Program-made: the position numbers and the translations under genes
DNA from: Fibrobacteria bacterium GUT77
Lineage (GTDB): Bacteria > Fibrobacterota > Chitinivibrionia > Chitinivibrionales > Chitinispirillaceae
Assembly: GCA_001462255.1 (NCBI GenBank)
Contig: LIUJ01000169.1
Span: forward strand, 5,483 to 16,264
Direction: 5' to 3'
DNA length: 10,782 bases
In this document: positions 1-7,040 of the stretch, piece by piece
Layout of the letters: each line of letters opens with the position of its first letter
Numbering within the stretch: the first letter of the stretch is position 1
The notes under the pieces: model-generated
Told to the model about the DNA's origin: nothing
The model's database searches: none
The model's input: the letters and a program-made list of their open reading frames with translations, nothing else

Positions 1-1
1 C

Positions 2-322
2 GCCGAAAGCCTCTATCACGGCGTTATGATTGGGGCGCTGGCTCGAATAAGCGGCTATGGATTAAAATCAAACAGGGAGAGCGGAAGCGGGCGCTACGAT
101 TTGGTCTTGTACGGCGCAAGCCCCAAAAACGGCACGGTGGTTATATTTGAGCTCAAAGCCACCAAAGAATTCAAACAATTGCCCTATTTGTGCGAAAACG
201 CCCTAAAACAAATAGAAGATAAAAAATACGCCGACGACTGGATTGACAACGGCTACAAAAACATCATAAAATACGGCATCGGGTTCTGCGGAAAAAGTTG
301 CGAAATACGAAAAGGCGCGTAA
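2..322 (+). CDS. PD-(D/E)XK nuclease-domain protein (DUF1703 / AAA-ATPase-like family), C-terminal part
   Basis: The reading frame is open from the window edge, so the gene is cut at its 5' end; the ATG at 26 is internal. The visible 106 residues match the C-terminal nuclease-like domain of a family that usually carries an AAA-ATPase domain in front. Typical features are the opening ESLYHG, then SNRESGSGRYD with the putative metal-binding Asp (residue 33 of the fragment), VVIFELK with the E-x-K pair (residues 50 and 52), a helix with ALKQIEDKKYAD, and the characteristic ending IIKYGIGFCGKSC. So the D...ExK catalytic signature is intact. This family is commonly found in many copies per genome and is often called accessory; its true substrate is not known. 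No terminator of good quality follows. Confidence 0.9.
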   Translation, partial: AESLYHGVMIGALARISGYGLKSNRESGSGRYDLVLYGASPKNGTVVIFELKATKEFKQLPYLCENALKQIEDKKYADDWIDNGYKNIIKYGIGFCGKSCEIRKGA

Positions 323-390
323 GGCAATGCTGAGGAGGAAGACAAACTGCTAATCGAGGCACCGGACGGAAAATCGCAAGGCGCGGTAGG

Positions 391-418
391 AATTCGACTC
401 CGCTCAGCCACCGACTCC
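391..418. repeat. REP-like element fragment (TTCGACTCCGCTCAGCCACC)
   Basis: The core TTCGACTCCGCTCAGCCACC (393-412), or GGTGGCTGAGCGGAGTCGAA on the minus strand, resembles short intergenic repeats that I recall from many bacterial genomes, especially Bacteroidetes and relatives. It lies between two convergent genes, and its TGA (404-406 on the minus strand) supplies the stop codon of the secreted protein next to it. Only one copy is visible here, so calling it a repeat relies on recall. Just to the right, a weak GC hairpin with CGCC (426-429) and GGCG (435-438) arms followed by five T could be a poor terminator for the upstream plus-strand gene. Confidence 0.4.
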
Positions 419-802
419 ACCCAGCCGCCGAGCGGGCGTTTTTGCTCCAATCATACGCTGTACTATATAGTCCGCGCCTATTTTGCTTCCGAGGGTGATT
501 ACGCAATTCTCCTCGGCGCACTCGTCCAATTTGGCGCTACCCTGCGCCATGATCGTTTCCTGCGTCATGATGTTGTACTTGCCCGGTCCCTGCGGCAGGC
601 TACTAACGGCCACGCTACGCAACGCTGCGGTTATCTGCCGCACCTCCGCCTTATTGATTTTGGTCAACGCCCCGGACTGCGCGTCCAACTCCGTCTCCAC
701 TACAGCCACATACTTCAACTGCGCGTAGACAACGGACGGCGCCATCACTGCGGCAAGAAGCGCCGCAACCGAAACCGCGAAAATCCCCCGCCTTTTTTCC
801 AT
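404..802 (-). CDS. Secreted protein of a Fibrobacterota-type family, 3'-truncated
   Basis: A 132-residue protein. Residues 1-27 form a Sec signal peptide (basic MEKRR, hydrophobic AVSVAALLAAVMA, cleavage after SVVYA). The mature part begins QLKYVAVVETELDAQSG, continues through LTKINKAEVRQITAALR and KYNIMTQETIMAQGS, and has the conserved ENCVITLGSKIGADYIV near residues 98-114. I remember this block from proteins of Fibrobacter and Chitinispirillum relatives, where it is followed by a long region beginning roughly SK..T..TLSVE.YET. Here homology ends soon after YIV, and the last residues (ARRLGGVGG) come from a GC-rich and REP-like stretch, so the gene looks cut at its 3' end. The start is fixed by AAGGAG seven bases before the ATG. 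Probably periplasmic or outer-membrane associated; function unknown. Confidence 0.8.
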   Translation of the reverse strand: MEKRRGIFAVSVAALLAAVMAPSVVYAQLKYVAVVETELDAQSGALTKINKAEVRQITAALRSVAVSSLPQGPGKYNIMTQETIMAQGSAKLDECAEENCVITLGSKIGADYIVQRMIGAKTPARRLGGVGG

Positions 803-885
803 TCAAAAACTCCTTATTCATACCGGTTATCAGTGAACCCAAAAACAGACCGTCTACGACGTTATCCGGTTACAACATGTTGTCG

Positions 886-1233
886 TTATTTTTTCTTAAC
901 GAGAAAAGCGGACGCAAGGCTTACGCAACCCAATATGGCAGGTACTATGGCAACCACAGCCTGATTCAAGAACGCGCACAACGCCGCCGCACCCAACGCC
1001 GTCAAACCTATAATGAAAGCGAATGTCTGACCTCTGATTACAACATCTAACTCCTTATTCTCCAACTTACGCCTATGCTCGGCCTCCACCTCAGCCATTT
1101 TCAACATACTCTCCGCCGTTCCGGGGAACGCGCGCTCATAACGCTCATACTCCGCCGCGGGCGGCAAGGGACCGCCATACTCTATGGCATACTGCTCCGT
1201 GACCACGAGCTTTCTCTCGTCCTTATTATCCAT
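886..1233 (-). CDS. DUF2335-type small membrane protein
   Basis: A 115-residue protein. The N-terminal part has the GPLPP motif (21-25), followed by AAEYERYERAFPGTAE and a charged helix (MLKMAEVEAEHRRKLENKEL), then two predicted membrane segments at about 70-90 and 92-111, ending in KKK. This order (GP.PP, tyrosine/proline helix, EHR helix, GQ, two membrane helices) is that of DUF2335 proteins, which are often found in prophages and other accessory regions and have no established function. The ATG lies inside the end of the upstream gene (8-bp overlap, ATGGATAA) with AAGGTGG seven bases upstream, so the two genes are translationally coupled. Confidence 0.8.
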   Translation of the reverse strand: MDNKDERKLVVTEQYAIEYGGPLPPAAEYERYERAFPGTAESMLKMAEVEAEHRRKLENKELDVVIRGQTFAFIIGLTALGAAALCAFLNQAVVAIVPAILGCVSLASAFLVKKK

Positions 1234-1567
1234 TTACAGCCACCTTACTCATAGCTTTCCGCAAATCCAAACCGACCTTGTGCCAATCCCCACGCAACGC
1301 TATGGCGTCCCTCTCAAAGCCGCGCGGACGATTGGAAACACCTATACGGCCATAGAGGTCAAAAGCGGACGCAAAGCCGTTAAGAAAGCGCCTAAATAGG
1401 CTAACCCCGCGTGAACACGGTACTTTATACGCCAAACGCGCCTTGCCCGTTTCCGGGTTCAAAACAACAAACACACCGTCCCGCAACTCGCCCACAACCT
1501 TAAGCCGCGGCGCCGAAACATCAGCTTCCGTCTTATCCAACACGTATGTAGCCGCCATATCCGCCAT
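1226..1567 (-). CDS. Hypothetical protein coupled to DUF2335 gene
   Basis: A 113-residue soluble protein with no signal peptide or membrane segment. The N-terminal half (residues 20-50) is compatible with a small beta-rich region (RLKVVGELRDGVFVVLNPET). The second half contains RFLNGFASAFDLYGRIG and ends LRGDWHKVGLDLRKAM, a pattern I recall from small proteins encoded directly ahead of DUF2335 genes. Two starts are possible: the ATG at 1567, or an ATG three codons later (1558), which has GGAAGG at better spacing. It overlaps the DUF2335 gene by 8 bp. The 238-bp space upstream (1568-1805) is AT-rich; a TTGGCG/TATTAT pair (1645-1650 and 1624-1629, spacing 15) is only a weak promoter candidate. 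Function unknown. Confidence 0.65.
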   Translation of the reverse strand: MADMAATYVLDKTEADVSAPRLKVVGELRDGVFVVLNPETGKARLAYKVPCSRGVSLFRRFLNGFASAFDLYGRIGVSNRPRGFERDAIALRGDWHKVGLDLRKAMSKVAVNG

Positions 1568-1805
1568 CCTTCCCCGGCCATAACATAGCCGACAAAACGC
1601 CCTAACCGCCTCTACTATAGAAAATAATACTTTGTAAAACTACCCGCCAAATATTTCGTCTCTTTCTCGACTTATCTACATAAAAAATGTTCATCAAAAC
1701 GAAATCAATTAGGAATACCCGTCAAACAAAAGTATCGCTTTTCAACGAAAATATCTCCGTATGTCAACATTCTCCCATCCGATTCCCGAAGCGCAATTCA
1801 ACGCG

Positions 1806-4088
1806 TCACTTATTCGGATACTCAATTCTCGAATGGAATATCCCCTGCAATATCGGCATAAAACCCTCCGTAATGTCGTTTAGGTCTCGCAGGGTCAAAT
1901 TGCACCCGTCGAGCTGCGACGCCAAGAACTTGTTGCGTATTATTTTTTTGACCAATTCCCTCAACAGCTTGGGCGAGCTTGTGGACAGGCTCCTCGACGC
2001 GGCCTCTACGGAATCGGCGAGCATTATAATCGCCGCCTCGCGGGTCTGCGGTATGGGGCCGGGGTAACGGAAGTCCTTCTCCTGCACCTGCTTGTGCGGG
2101 TCTTGCTCCAGCGCCTTTTCATAAAAGAACGATACGGAACTGTCGCCGTGGTGCTGCATTATTATGTCTTGGATAATCTTGGGCAATTTATATTTTTTGG
2201 CCAGCTCTACGCCCTCCTTCACGTGAGAGCATATTATAAGGGCGCTCATTGTGGGCGACAATTTGTTGTGGCGGTTTTTGTCGCCCAAACAGTTTTCCAC
2301 AAAATAATCGGGTTTGTCTATCTTGCCTATGTCGTGATAGTATGAGGCCACGCGCGCCAATAGGGCGTTGGCGCCTATCGCCTCCGCCGCCGACTCCGCC
2401 AAATTACCTACCAAAACGCAGTGGTTGTACGTTCCGGCGGCCTGTATGGAGAGCTTCTTCAAAATAGGGTGGTTCATATCGGAGAGCTCTATGAGCGTCA
2501 TGTCGGTGGTAATGTCGAAGACCCGCTCGAAGAACGGCGACAGCACCATAGCCATAAAAACCGATGCCACTATGCCGACAAAGGCGCAAGCGGCGTTGAC
2601 TAAAAAGGTGACGCCGAATCGCCAGCCGACCATCTGCCATACGGCTATGATGGCCACGCACACAAGCGTCATGGGCGGTATGGCCCTAAAGAACTGCCAA
2701 CGGTAGCGAATTCGGTGGTTTAAAAAAGCGGCCACCACCGAGTTAAGGAACGTGTATAGGAAAAAATAGTGGTTGAACCCGACCGCCACGGCGAAGTATA
2801 TGCCCACAAAGAGGCTAACGATAACGCTAACCCGCATCCCGAAGAGTATGGTGCACAAAAGCGCGCCCATAGTTATGGGTATGAGGTACTCCGGCATAGC
2901 GGCGGACACCTCCCTCGCCCTAAAGAGTAGCGGTAGGTACTGCGTGCCCAGCCTCACAACGGCTATTTGCAGTAGGACGACCACGCAGAGCGCGATTAGC
3001 CTTTTGGGGTTTGCCGTTATAACCGGACTGTATTTGCCTATGTAGAAGGCTAAGAAGCAGAGCGTTATCAACAGCAGTATGACCCGCCCGGCGTAGGCGG
3101 CGTTTGCCCGGCGTTTTTCTACGCTACCCTCCATACGCTCCATAGCCGCGTAGAGCGACTGCAGGCGCTGGGCTATCTCCGGCGTTACCTCTTGGTGCTT
3201 GCGAACAATCTCCGTGTCCTTTATGACCTTGCCGCTTACGGCCGGCACCTGGTCGGCCGCCGCGCGTCGCCTGTCGGAAGTGACCCTGTTGTTGACCCGC
3301 ACGGTAGGCCGCACGCAAACGTGAATCAGCTCGTAGACCGTATTGAGCGCCGCGTCGTCTAACCGCTCGCGCCTAAGCTGCGCCGCGGCAAGCTCCATGG
3401 CGGCCTCTTTCACCGGAAGGTCGGCAACGGCCACCGTGCTCTCCACGCCGTCGCGCAGGAGGTTGACGTAGCGCTTTGAATACTGTTGGGCAGACTCGAA
3501 ATTCGTGTTGAAGCGCAGGCGGCGCTCGGATAGCTCGTCGCTGGTAGCGTAGAAGAGGGTGGCGGACACGCCGTGCCCCATAATCTCGTCTATCTGCCGC
3601 TTGGCCTCCTCAAACAGCGCCGGCCTGCGGTGGAGCGTCTCAACGGCCTTGCCGGAGAGCTCGCGGGAGAGTTGCATCCACCCGGCTTCCTTGAGCGTGT
3701 CCGGCGCCTTGGGGTTTACGATGTTCCCAACGGCGGCTTCCAGCTCCGCCGTCTTACGCGCGCTCTCCGCCACGGCCGAGGAGTCGTAGTCCATGACCAA
3801 CAGCACCTGATCCATAGCCCGCTTCCGCTCCCGCTCCAACTCGTCGGGGGTGCGTATCACGTCAAAGGTAAACGGGGCAATCACGGTCTCCTTGGAGACC
3901 GTCCCGGCCTTGGGCATGTCGAACTTTCGGAGCGTTTCGTCGTAAGGGAAGAGCAGGACGACACAAACGGAAAACGCCGCCAACGTCAGTAGCGGCGCCG
4001 AATTGAATAACCACTGCCGCACGCGCAGGCCGATATGCTTGCGCACGGCGCGCATACCGCGCGTCTCCTGTTTGGAGCTACCTGACAT
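1806..4088 (-). CDS. pgpH: 7TM-HD family cyclic-di-AMP phosphodiesterase (PgpH/YqfF type)
   Basis: A 760-residue membrane protein of normal family length. It has an N-terminal membrane anchor (30-48), a large extracytoplasmic 7TMR-HDED-like domain (about 55-330), a bundle of about seven membrane helices (334-516), and a cytoplasmic HD domain (about 540-740). Putative metal ligands are all present: H556, the HD pair H585-D586 in YYHDIGK, H622, H646-H647 in QHHG, and D692. In Listeria and relatives this architecture hydrolyses cyclic-di-AMP, so the same activity is inferred here. It follows the lipoprotein gene by 18 bp in one operon. The start at 4088 has no clear ribosome site; an ATG at 4055 (residue 12) has AGGAG about 10 bases upstream and may be the real start. 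No good terminator is visible downstream. Confidence 0.95.
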   Translation of the reverse strand: MSGSSKQETRGMRAVRKHIGLRVRQWLFNSAPLLTLAAFSVCVVLLFPYDETLRKFDMPKAGTVSKETVIAPFTFDVIRTPDELERERKRAMDQVLLVMDYDSSAVAESARKTAELEAAVGNIVNPKAPDTLKEAGWMQLSRELSGKAVETLHRRPALFEEAKRQIDEIMGHGVSATLFYATSDELSERRLRFNTNFESAQQYSKRYVNLLRDGVESTVAVADLPVKEAAMELAAAQLRRERLDDAALNTVYELIHVCVRPTVRVNNRVTSDRRRAAADQVPAVSGKVIKDTEIVRKHQEVTPEIAQRLQSLYAAMERMEGSVEKRRANAAYAGRVILLLITLCFLAFYIGKYSPVITANPKRLIALCVVVLLQIAVVRLGTQYLPLLFRAREVSAAMPEYLIPITMGALLCTILFGMRVSVIVSLFVGIYFAVAVGFNHYFFLYTFLNSVVAAFLNHRIRYRWQFFRAIPPMTLVCVAIIAVWQMVGWRFGVTFLVNAACAFVGIVASVFMAMVLSPFFERVFDITTDMTLIELSDMNHPILKKLSIQAAGTYNHCVLVGNLAESAAEAIGANALLARVASYYHDIGKIDKPDYFVENCLGDKNRHNKLSPTMSALIICSHVKEGVELAKKYKLPKIIQDIIMQHHGDSSVSFFYEKALEQDPHKQVQEKDFRYPGPIPQTREAAIIMLADSVEAASRSLSTSSPKLLRELVKKIIRNKFLASQLDGCNLTLRDLNDITEGFMPILQGIFHSRIEYPNK

Positions 4089-4106
4089 ACGCGGGGTAGT
4101 GTCTTG

Positions 4107-4376
4107 CTACTTCCCGCCGCGCTCAAGCTCGATGCGCTCTAACCTCAGCTCAGAGAGCTTCCGCTCGGCGTTCTCGGCATTTTGGCGCGCCTCGTCGAGC
4201 CGCGCTTGGTCGGCCTCGCTAACCTTCTTGCCGCCGCTTTTGGACGACTTTGCGCCGCCGCCCCCACCGCCGCCACCGCCGCCGGTTTTGGAACCGCCGC
4301 AACCCGTAACGCCCAACATCAACGCAACCGACAACACCAGCGCCGCGCGCGCCGCCACACTCATAATCCTCGACAT
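4107..4376 (-). CDS. Small lipoprotein with ten-glycine tract and charged C-terminal helix
   Basis: An 89-residue protein. Residues 1-27 are a lipoprotein signal peptide (AARAALVLSVALMLGVTGC) with the lipobox VTGC; the lipidated Cys would be followed by GGSKT, ten consecutive Gly, a Ser/Lys-rich linker and a charged helix (about 53-86) that looks coiled-coil-like (RLDEARQNAENAERKLSEL). The reading frame is open further upstream to 4460, but the ATG at 4376 is chosen because GAGGAGG sits eight bases before it and the signal peptide starts here. It is the first gene after a strong promoter and is co-directional with pgpH, 18 bp apart. Function unknown; an envelope anchoring or scaffold role is inference. 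The repeat of GGN codons could vary in length by slippage. Confidence 0.8.
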   Translation of the reverse strand: MSRIMSVAARAALVLSVALMLGVTGCGGSKTGGGGGGGGGGAKSSKSGGKKVSEADQARLDEARQNAENAERKLSELRLERIELERGGK

Positions 4377-4443
4377 TTGGAGGACCTCCTCAAGTAGGTA
4401 CAATTTAAAAATGCGTTCAACCTCAAAAACTCCACCGTATATA

Positions 4444-4473
4444 ATAATAATTATTTCCACCGCCCCGTGTCAA
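4444..4473 (-). promoter_or_regulatory. Sigma70-type promoter for lipoprotein-pgpH operon
   Basis: On the minus strand a perfect -35 TTGACA (4468-4473) is followed after 18 bp by TATTAT (4444-4449). Transcription would start near 4437 and give a leader of about 60 nt ending in a strong GAGGAGG ribosome site. It lies between the ispG stop and the lipoprotein start, so this pair can be expressed independently of ispG. Confidence 0.65.
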
Positions 4474-4492
4474 TACATTTGGAAAAGTTATG

Positions 4493-5542
4493 TTATTTTT
4501 TAAATATCTCCCGCCGGAGCTCCTCAAGCGCTGCGGCCTCCGGAACCTTCCTAAGCGGCTCGCCCTTTACGAATATGAGCCACTCACCACGCCCGCCGGC
4601 AATCCCCACGTCCGCCTCCCGCGCCTCCCCCGGCCCGTTCACTACGCACCCCATAACCGCAATCTTCATGTCCGCGTCCACGGCGGCGACCATCTCCTCC
4701 ACCCGCCGCGCCGTCTCCGCGACGTCAACCCGCGTGCGCCCGCAGGTCGGACACGCTATAACGGTCGGTCCGCCCATAAGCCCCAGCGACTTCAATATCT
4801 CCTTGGCGACGTATATCTCCTCAACCGGATCGCCGGAGAGCGACACCCTTAGCGTGTCGCCTATCCCCTCCAAAAGCAAAGCGCCCAACCCCACAGCCGA
4901 CCTTATAGACCCGCTACGCACCGTACCCGCCTCGGTGATCCCAATATGCTGCGGGACGTCGCAACGCGCCGCGAACTCACGGCAGGCGGCAATCGCCGTG
5001 AGTACCCCGCTCGACTTTATGGATACTATAACGTCGCCGAAACCCTCGCCCTCGAAAAAAGATACCCAAGATAGGGCGCTCTCCGCCAACGCCGCCGGGG
5101 TCGGCGCCCCGTGCTTTTCGAGCAAACGCTTCTCAAGCGAGCCGGAGTTGACCCCTATTCGAATAGGCACGCCGGCCCCACGAGCCGCGTCGATCACCGC
5201 CCTAACCCTGTCCGCCCCCCCTATGTTGCCCGGATTGATCCGCACCTTGTCCGCCCCCGCATCTATGGCCGCTACGGCGAGCTTGTAATCGAAATGCACG
5301 TCGGCGACAAGCGGGACGGACGTTTGCTTCCTAACGGCCCTAAACGCCCCCACCGCCTCCATGTCCGGAACCGCGAGGCGTACAATGGCGCACCCAGCCG
5401 CCGCGAGCCGCTCTATCTGCGCAAGCGCGGCGTCAACATCGTGGGCCGGAACGTTGCACATAGACTGAATGACGACGGGACGCCCCCCGCCTATCGGAAT
5501 ACCCCTAACGTTTATCGACCTGGTAAGCTTTCGGTTTATCAC
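4493..5542 (-). CDS. ispG: (E)-4-hydroxy-3-methylbut-2-enyl diphosphate synthase (flavodoxin/ferredoxin type)
   Basis: IspG (GcpE) converts methylerythritol cyclodiphosphate to HMBPP, the next-to-last step of the non-mevalonate isoprenoid pathway, in the cytosol. The 349-residue length fits the short bacterial form. A TIM-barrel part opens with KLTRSINVRGIPIGGG and VVIQSM, followed by ADVHFDYKLA and RINPGNIG (101-108). The C-terminal part carries the three [4Fe-4S] cysteines C264 and C267 (ACPTCGR) and C299 (MGCVVNGPGE), with the conserved glutamate E306. The start is a GTG at 5540-5542, giving MINRKLTR, the normal N-terminus; its ribosome site is weak (AAAGG about 11 bases upstream). It is divergent from fic across a 235-bp AT-rich intergenic region. 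Confidence 0.98.
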   Translation of the reverse strand: MINRKLTRSINVRGIPIGGGRPVVIQSMCNVPAHDVDAALAQIERLAAAGCAIVRLAVPDMEAVGAFRAVRKQTSVPLVADVHFDYKLAVAAIDAGADKVRINPGNIGGADRVRAVIDAARGAGVPIRIGVNSGSLEKRLLEKHGAPTPAALAESALSWVSFFEGEGFGDVIVSIKSSGVLTAIAACREFAARCDVPQHIGITEAGTVRSGSIRSAVGLGALLLEGIGDTLRVSLSGDPVEEIYVAKEILKSLGLMGGPTVIACPTCGRTRVDVAETARRVEEMVAAVDADMKIAVMGCVVNGPGEAREADVGIAGGRGEWLIFVKGEPLRKVPEAAALEELRREIFKK

Positions 5543-5578
5543 TATCCGGCGCCTTTTTGACGTTTTGGCTATAACCTA

Positions 5579-5622
5579 TTTTTGTATAACCTTTGTATAA
5601 TTTATAATATAATATTGGTTAC
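5579..5622. promoter_or_regulatory. AT-rich ispG/fic divergent promoter region with 11-bp tandem repeat
   Basis: TTTGTATAA occurs twice 11 bp apart (5581-5589 and 5592-5600), followed by TATAATATAATATTGG. One helical-turn spacing suggests tandem protein binding or simply overlapping promoter boxes. On the minus strand TTGTAA and TTATAC, 18 bp apart, could serve ispG. I cannot decide which strand is used. Confidence 0.3.
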
Positions 5623-5720
5623 AATAAGACGTCGTCGTATTTTTGTAAAAAATCCATAATCCCGAAAACACAAAAATCTTTTTACGCGAATCCACGCCCC
5701 CAACGATTATATTTAGGATA

Positions 5721-5748
5721 TGATAAGATTAACGGCGTAATCTTATCA
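5721..5748. promoter_or_regulatory. Perfect 11-bp-arm palindrome, candidate operator of fic
   Basis: TGATAAGATTA (5721-5731) is followed by a 6-base spacer ACGGCG and the exact reverse complement TAATCTTATCA (5738-5748). It ends 29 bp before the fic start and just upstream of its AAAGGA (5756-5761). There is no T-run, so it does not look like a terminator. Position and perfect symmetry suggest a binding site for a dimeric regulator. The Fic protein itself ends in a winged-helix-like domain, so autoregulation is possible but unproven. Confidence 0.5.
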
Positions 5749-5777
5749 AACAATGAAAGGATTCACATACCGCGCCT

Positions 5778-6887
5778 ATGCCTATACACAAGTACATCCA
5801 TCAACATAGCGGCTACCCCAAATTCACTTGGGATAAAGACGCAGTATTGAACCCGCTGACCCGCGTTTCCGCGCTACAAGGCGGAATTCTCGGCAAGATG
5901 CGGCAATTCGGCTTCGCCGTGCAACGGGAAGCTACGCTCTTTGCTATGGCAGAGGAAATCACAAAATCCAGCGAAATAGAGGGCGAAATACTGAATAGCG
6001 AACAGGTTCGTTCTTCGTTGGCAAGCCGGCTCAACGTAAACTTAGAAAAAGAAACACCCCCGTCGCACCATATAGACGGTATCGTAGAAGCGGCAATGGA
6101 CGCGGTTCGCAACTACGAAAAAGCGTTGGATGAGGAACGTTTATTCGGGTGGCACGGAGTGCTCTTCCCGACCGGTCGTAGCGGCTTGCGTAAAATCCGC
6201 GTGGCGCAATATCGCGATTCGGAAATGCTTGTGGTATCAAACAAGGGGCATCGGGAAACCGTCCATTACGAAGCCCCCATGCCGGAAGAAGTTCAAAAGC
6301 AAATGACGGAGTTCCTGCGCTGGCTAAACGCGGACGGCAACGAAAATCCCCTGCTTAAAGCGGCCATAGCGCATTTGTGGTTTGTAATAATACACCCCTT
6401 TGACGACGGCAACGGACGCCTGACGCGCGTTATAACGGAAATGATGCTGGCACGCTCGGAAGGCACAAGTCTGCGGTTTTACTCAATGTCGGCGCAAATC
6501 CAAAAAGAGAAAAAAGGATACTACAAGACGCTGGAATCAACCACGACCGGCGGGCTTGATATAACAACATGGATAATATGGTTCTTGGATTGCTTGGAAC
6601 GCGCAATAAACGCCAGCGAAGAAACAATCGGCAAAGTATTGCGCAAAGCCGAGTTTTGGCAAAAAAATTCGGCGGAGATACCGAACAAAACGCAACGGGA
6701 AATAATAAACGCCCTATTCGACGGTTTCACGGGAAATATGACATCCGGAAAAGTCGAAAAAATATTCAAAGTATCGCAACCTACGGCCGTAAGATTACTA
6801 GGAAATCTGGTTACAAAAGGCTTCTTGGAAGTACGCGGCGCCGGACGCGGCACACACTACGTTTTGGCGAAATCGGATATTACCTGA
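5778..6887 (+). CDS. fic: Fic family AMP-transferase (DUF4172-Fic-HTH), class II
   Basis: A 369-residue protein, the usual length for the DUF4172-Fic-HTH type. The N-terminal DUF4172 region (about 4-85; KYIHQHSGYPKFTWD) contains the inhibitory helix motif SSEIEG (64-69), so this is a class II Fic whose own N-terminus should block ATP binding. The catalytic loop HPFDDGNGRLTR (206-217) is complete, including H206 and R214. The C-terminal part (about 304-365) is a winged-helix-like domain (KVEKIFKVSQPTAVRLLGNL). Known Fic enzymes transfer AMP to Tyr/Ser/Thr of target proteins; the target here is unknown. The start is fixed by the family N-terminus although the nearest AAAGGA is about 16 bases away. 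No separate antitoxin gene adjoins it, as expected when the inhibitor is built in. Confidence 0.95.
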   Translation: MPIHKYIHQHSGYPKFTWDKDAVLNPLTRVSALQGGILGKMRQFGFAVQREATLFAMAEEITKSSEIEGEILNSEQVRSSLASRLNVNLEKETPPSHHIDGIVEAAMDAVRNYEKALDEERLFGWHGVLFPTGRSGLRKIRVAQYRDSEMLVVSNKGHRETVHYEAPMPEEVQKQMTEFLRWLNADGNENPLLKAAIAHLWFVIIHPFDDGNGRLTRVITEMMLARSEGTSLRFYSMSAQIQKEKKGYYKTLESTTTGGLDITTWIIWFLDCLERAINASEETIGKVLRKAEFWQKNSAEIPNKTQREIINALFDGFTGNMTSGKVEKIFKVSQPTAVRLLGNLVTKGFLEVRGAGRGTHYVLAKSDIT

Positions 6888-6900
6888 AACCGGTGTCGGC

Positions 6901-6929
6901 AATCGTCAAACGGACGATTATAACAACAG
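6901..6929 (-). pseudogene. 29-bp relic of a second PIN-toxin gene
   Basis: These 29 bp match the start of the intact PIN toxin gene (8367-8395) in the same orientation with one difference. On the minus strand both encode CCYNRPFDD, and the difference is CCG versus CCA, both proline. Homology stops at both ends: to the left it runs into CRHRF, and to the right the first eight codons are replaced by the neighbouring repeat. The stretch also happens to be palindromic (AATCGTC...GACGATT), which could be an alternative reason for similarity. I read it as a scrap of a deleted paralogous toxin gene left downstream of fic. Confidence 0.55.
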
Positions 6930-6998
6930 ACGCTATTAGACAAGTTCCCGGTGTACCCGAATTTGGACTTGGGGGCTTTGCGGGAGGCGTTTTGCTAA
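6930..6998 (+). pseudogene. 3'-end fragment of a conserved gene (glyA-like), direct repeat copy 1
   Basis: Encodes LDKFPVYPNLDLGALREAFC and a TAA stop; upstream the frame is closed by TAA at 6921, so no gene start exists. Copy 2 lies at 7646-7714. Over 69 bp the copies differ at four positions: ACG/ACA, CTA/CTC, TTG/CTG and TAA/TGA. All are silent in this frame. The core 6936-6996 matches 7652-7712 at 60 of 61 bp. The peptide resembles the C-terminal end of serine hydroxymethyltransferase (V..L..KFP.YP.L), but that identification rests on memory. It may be an attachment-site remnant left by insertion into a gene's 3' end. Confidence 0.6.
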
Positions 6999-7040
6999 AA
7001 GCGGAATAGGCGCCAGTGTGATAAATAAATCACGACCCGA

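Noticed and set aside
872..883. Perfect 12-bp palindrome ACAACATGTTGT just after the DUF2335 stop
   Set aside because: No loop or T-run for a terminator and only one copy; could be an operator for the gene starting at 802, but there is nothing further to support this.
4003..4503. Plus-strand frame of 166 codons with a run of prolines
   Set aside because: The proline run is just the antisense of the glycine tract of the lipoprotein; the minus-strand gene has the ribosome site, promoter and signal peptide.
4467..5288. Long plus-strand open frame of 273 codons
   Set aside because: It is antisense to ispG, is rich in Ser/Pro/Ala/Thr as expected from a GC-rich shadow, and has no recognisable motif.
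6569..7009. Plus-strand frame ending GVPEFGLGGFAGGVLLKAE
   Set aside because: Mostly an off-frame reading of fic; the repeat shows silent-change bias in a different frame.
7021..7036. Short GTGAT...ATCAC hairpin after vapD as terminator
   Set aside because: Only five A/T-rich base pairs and no T-run on the minus strand.
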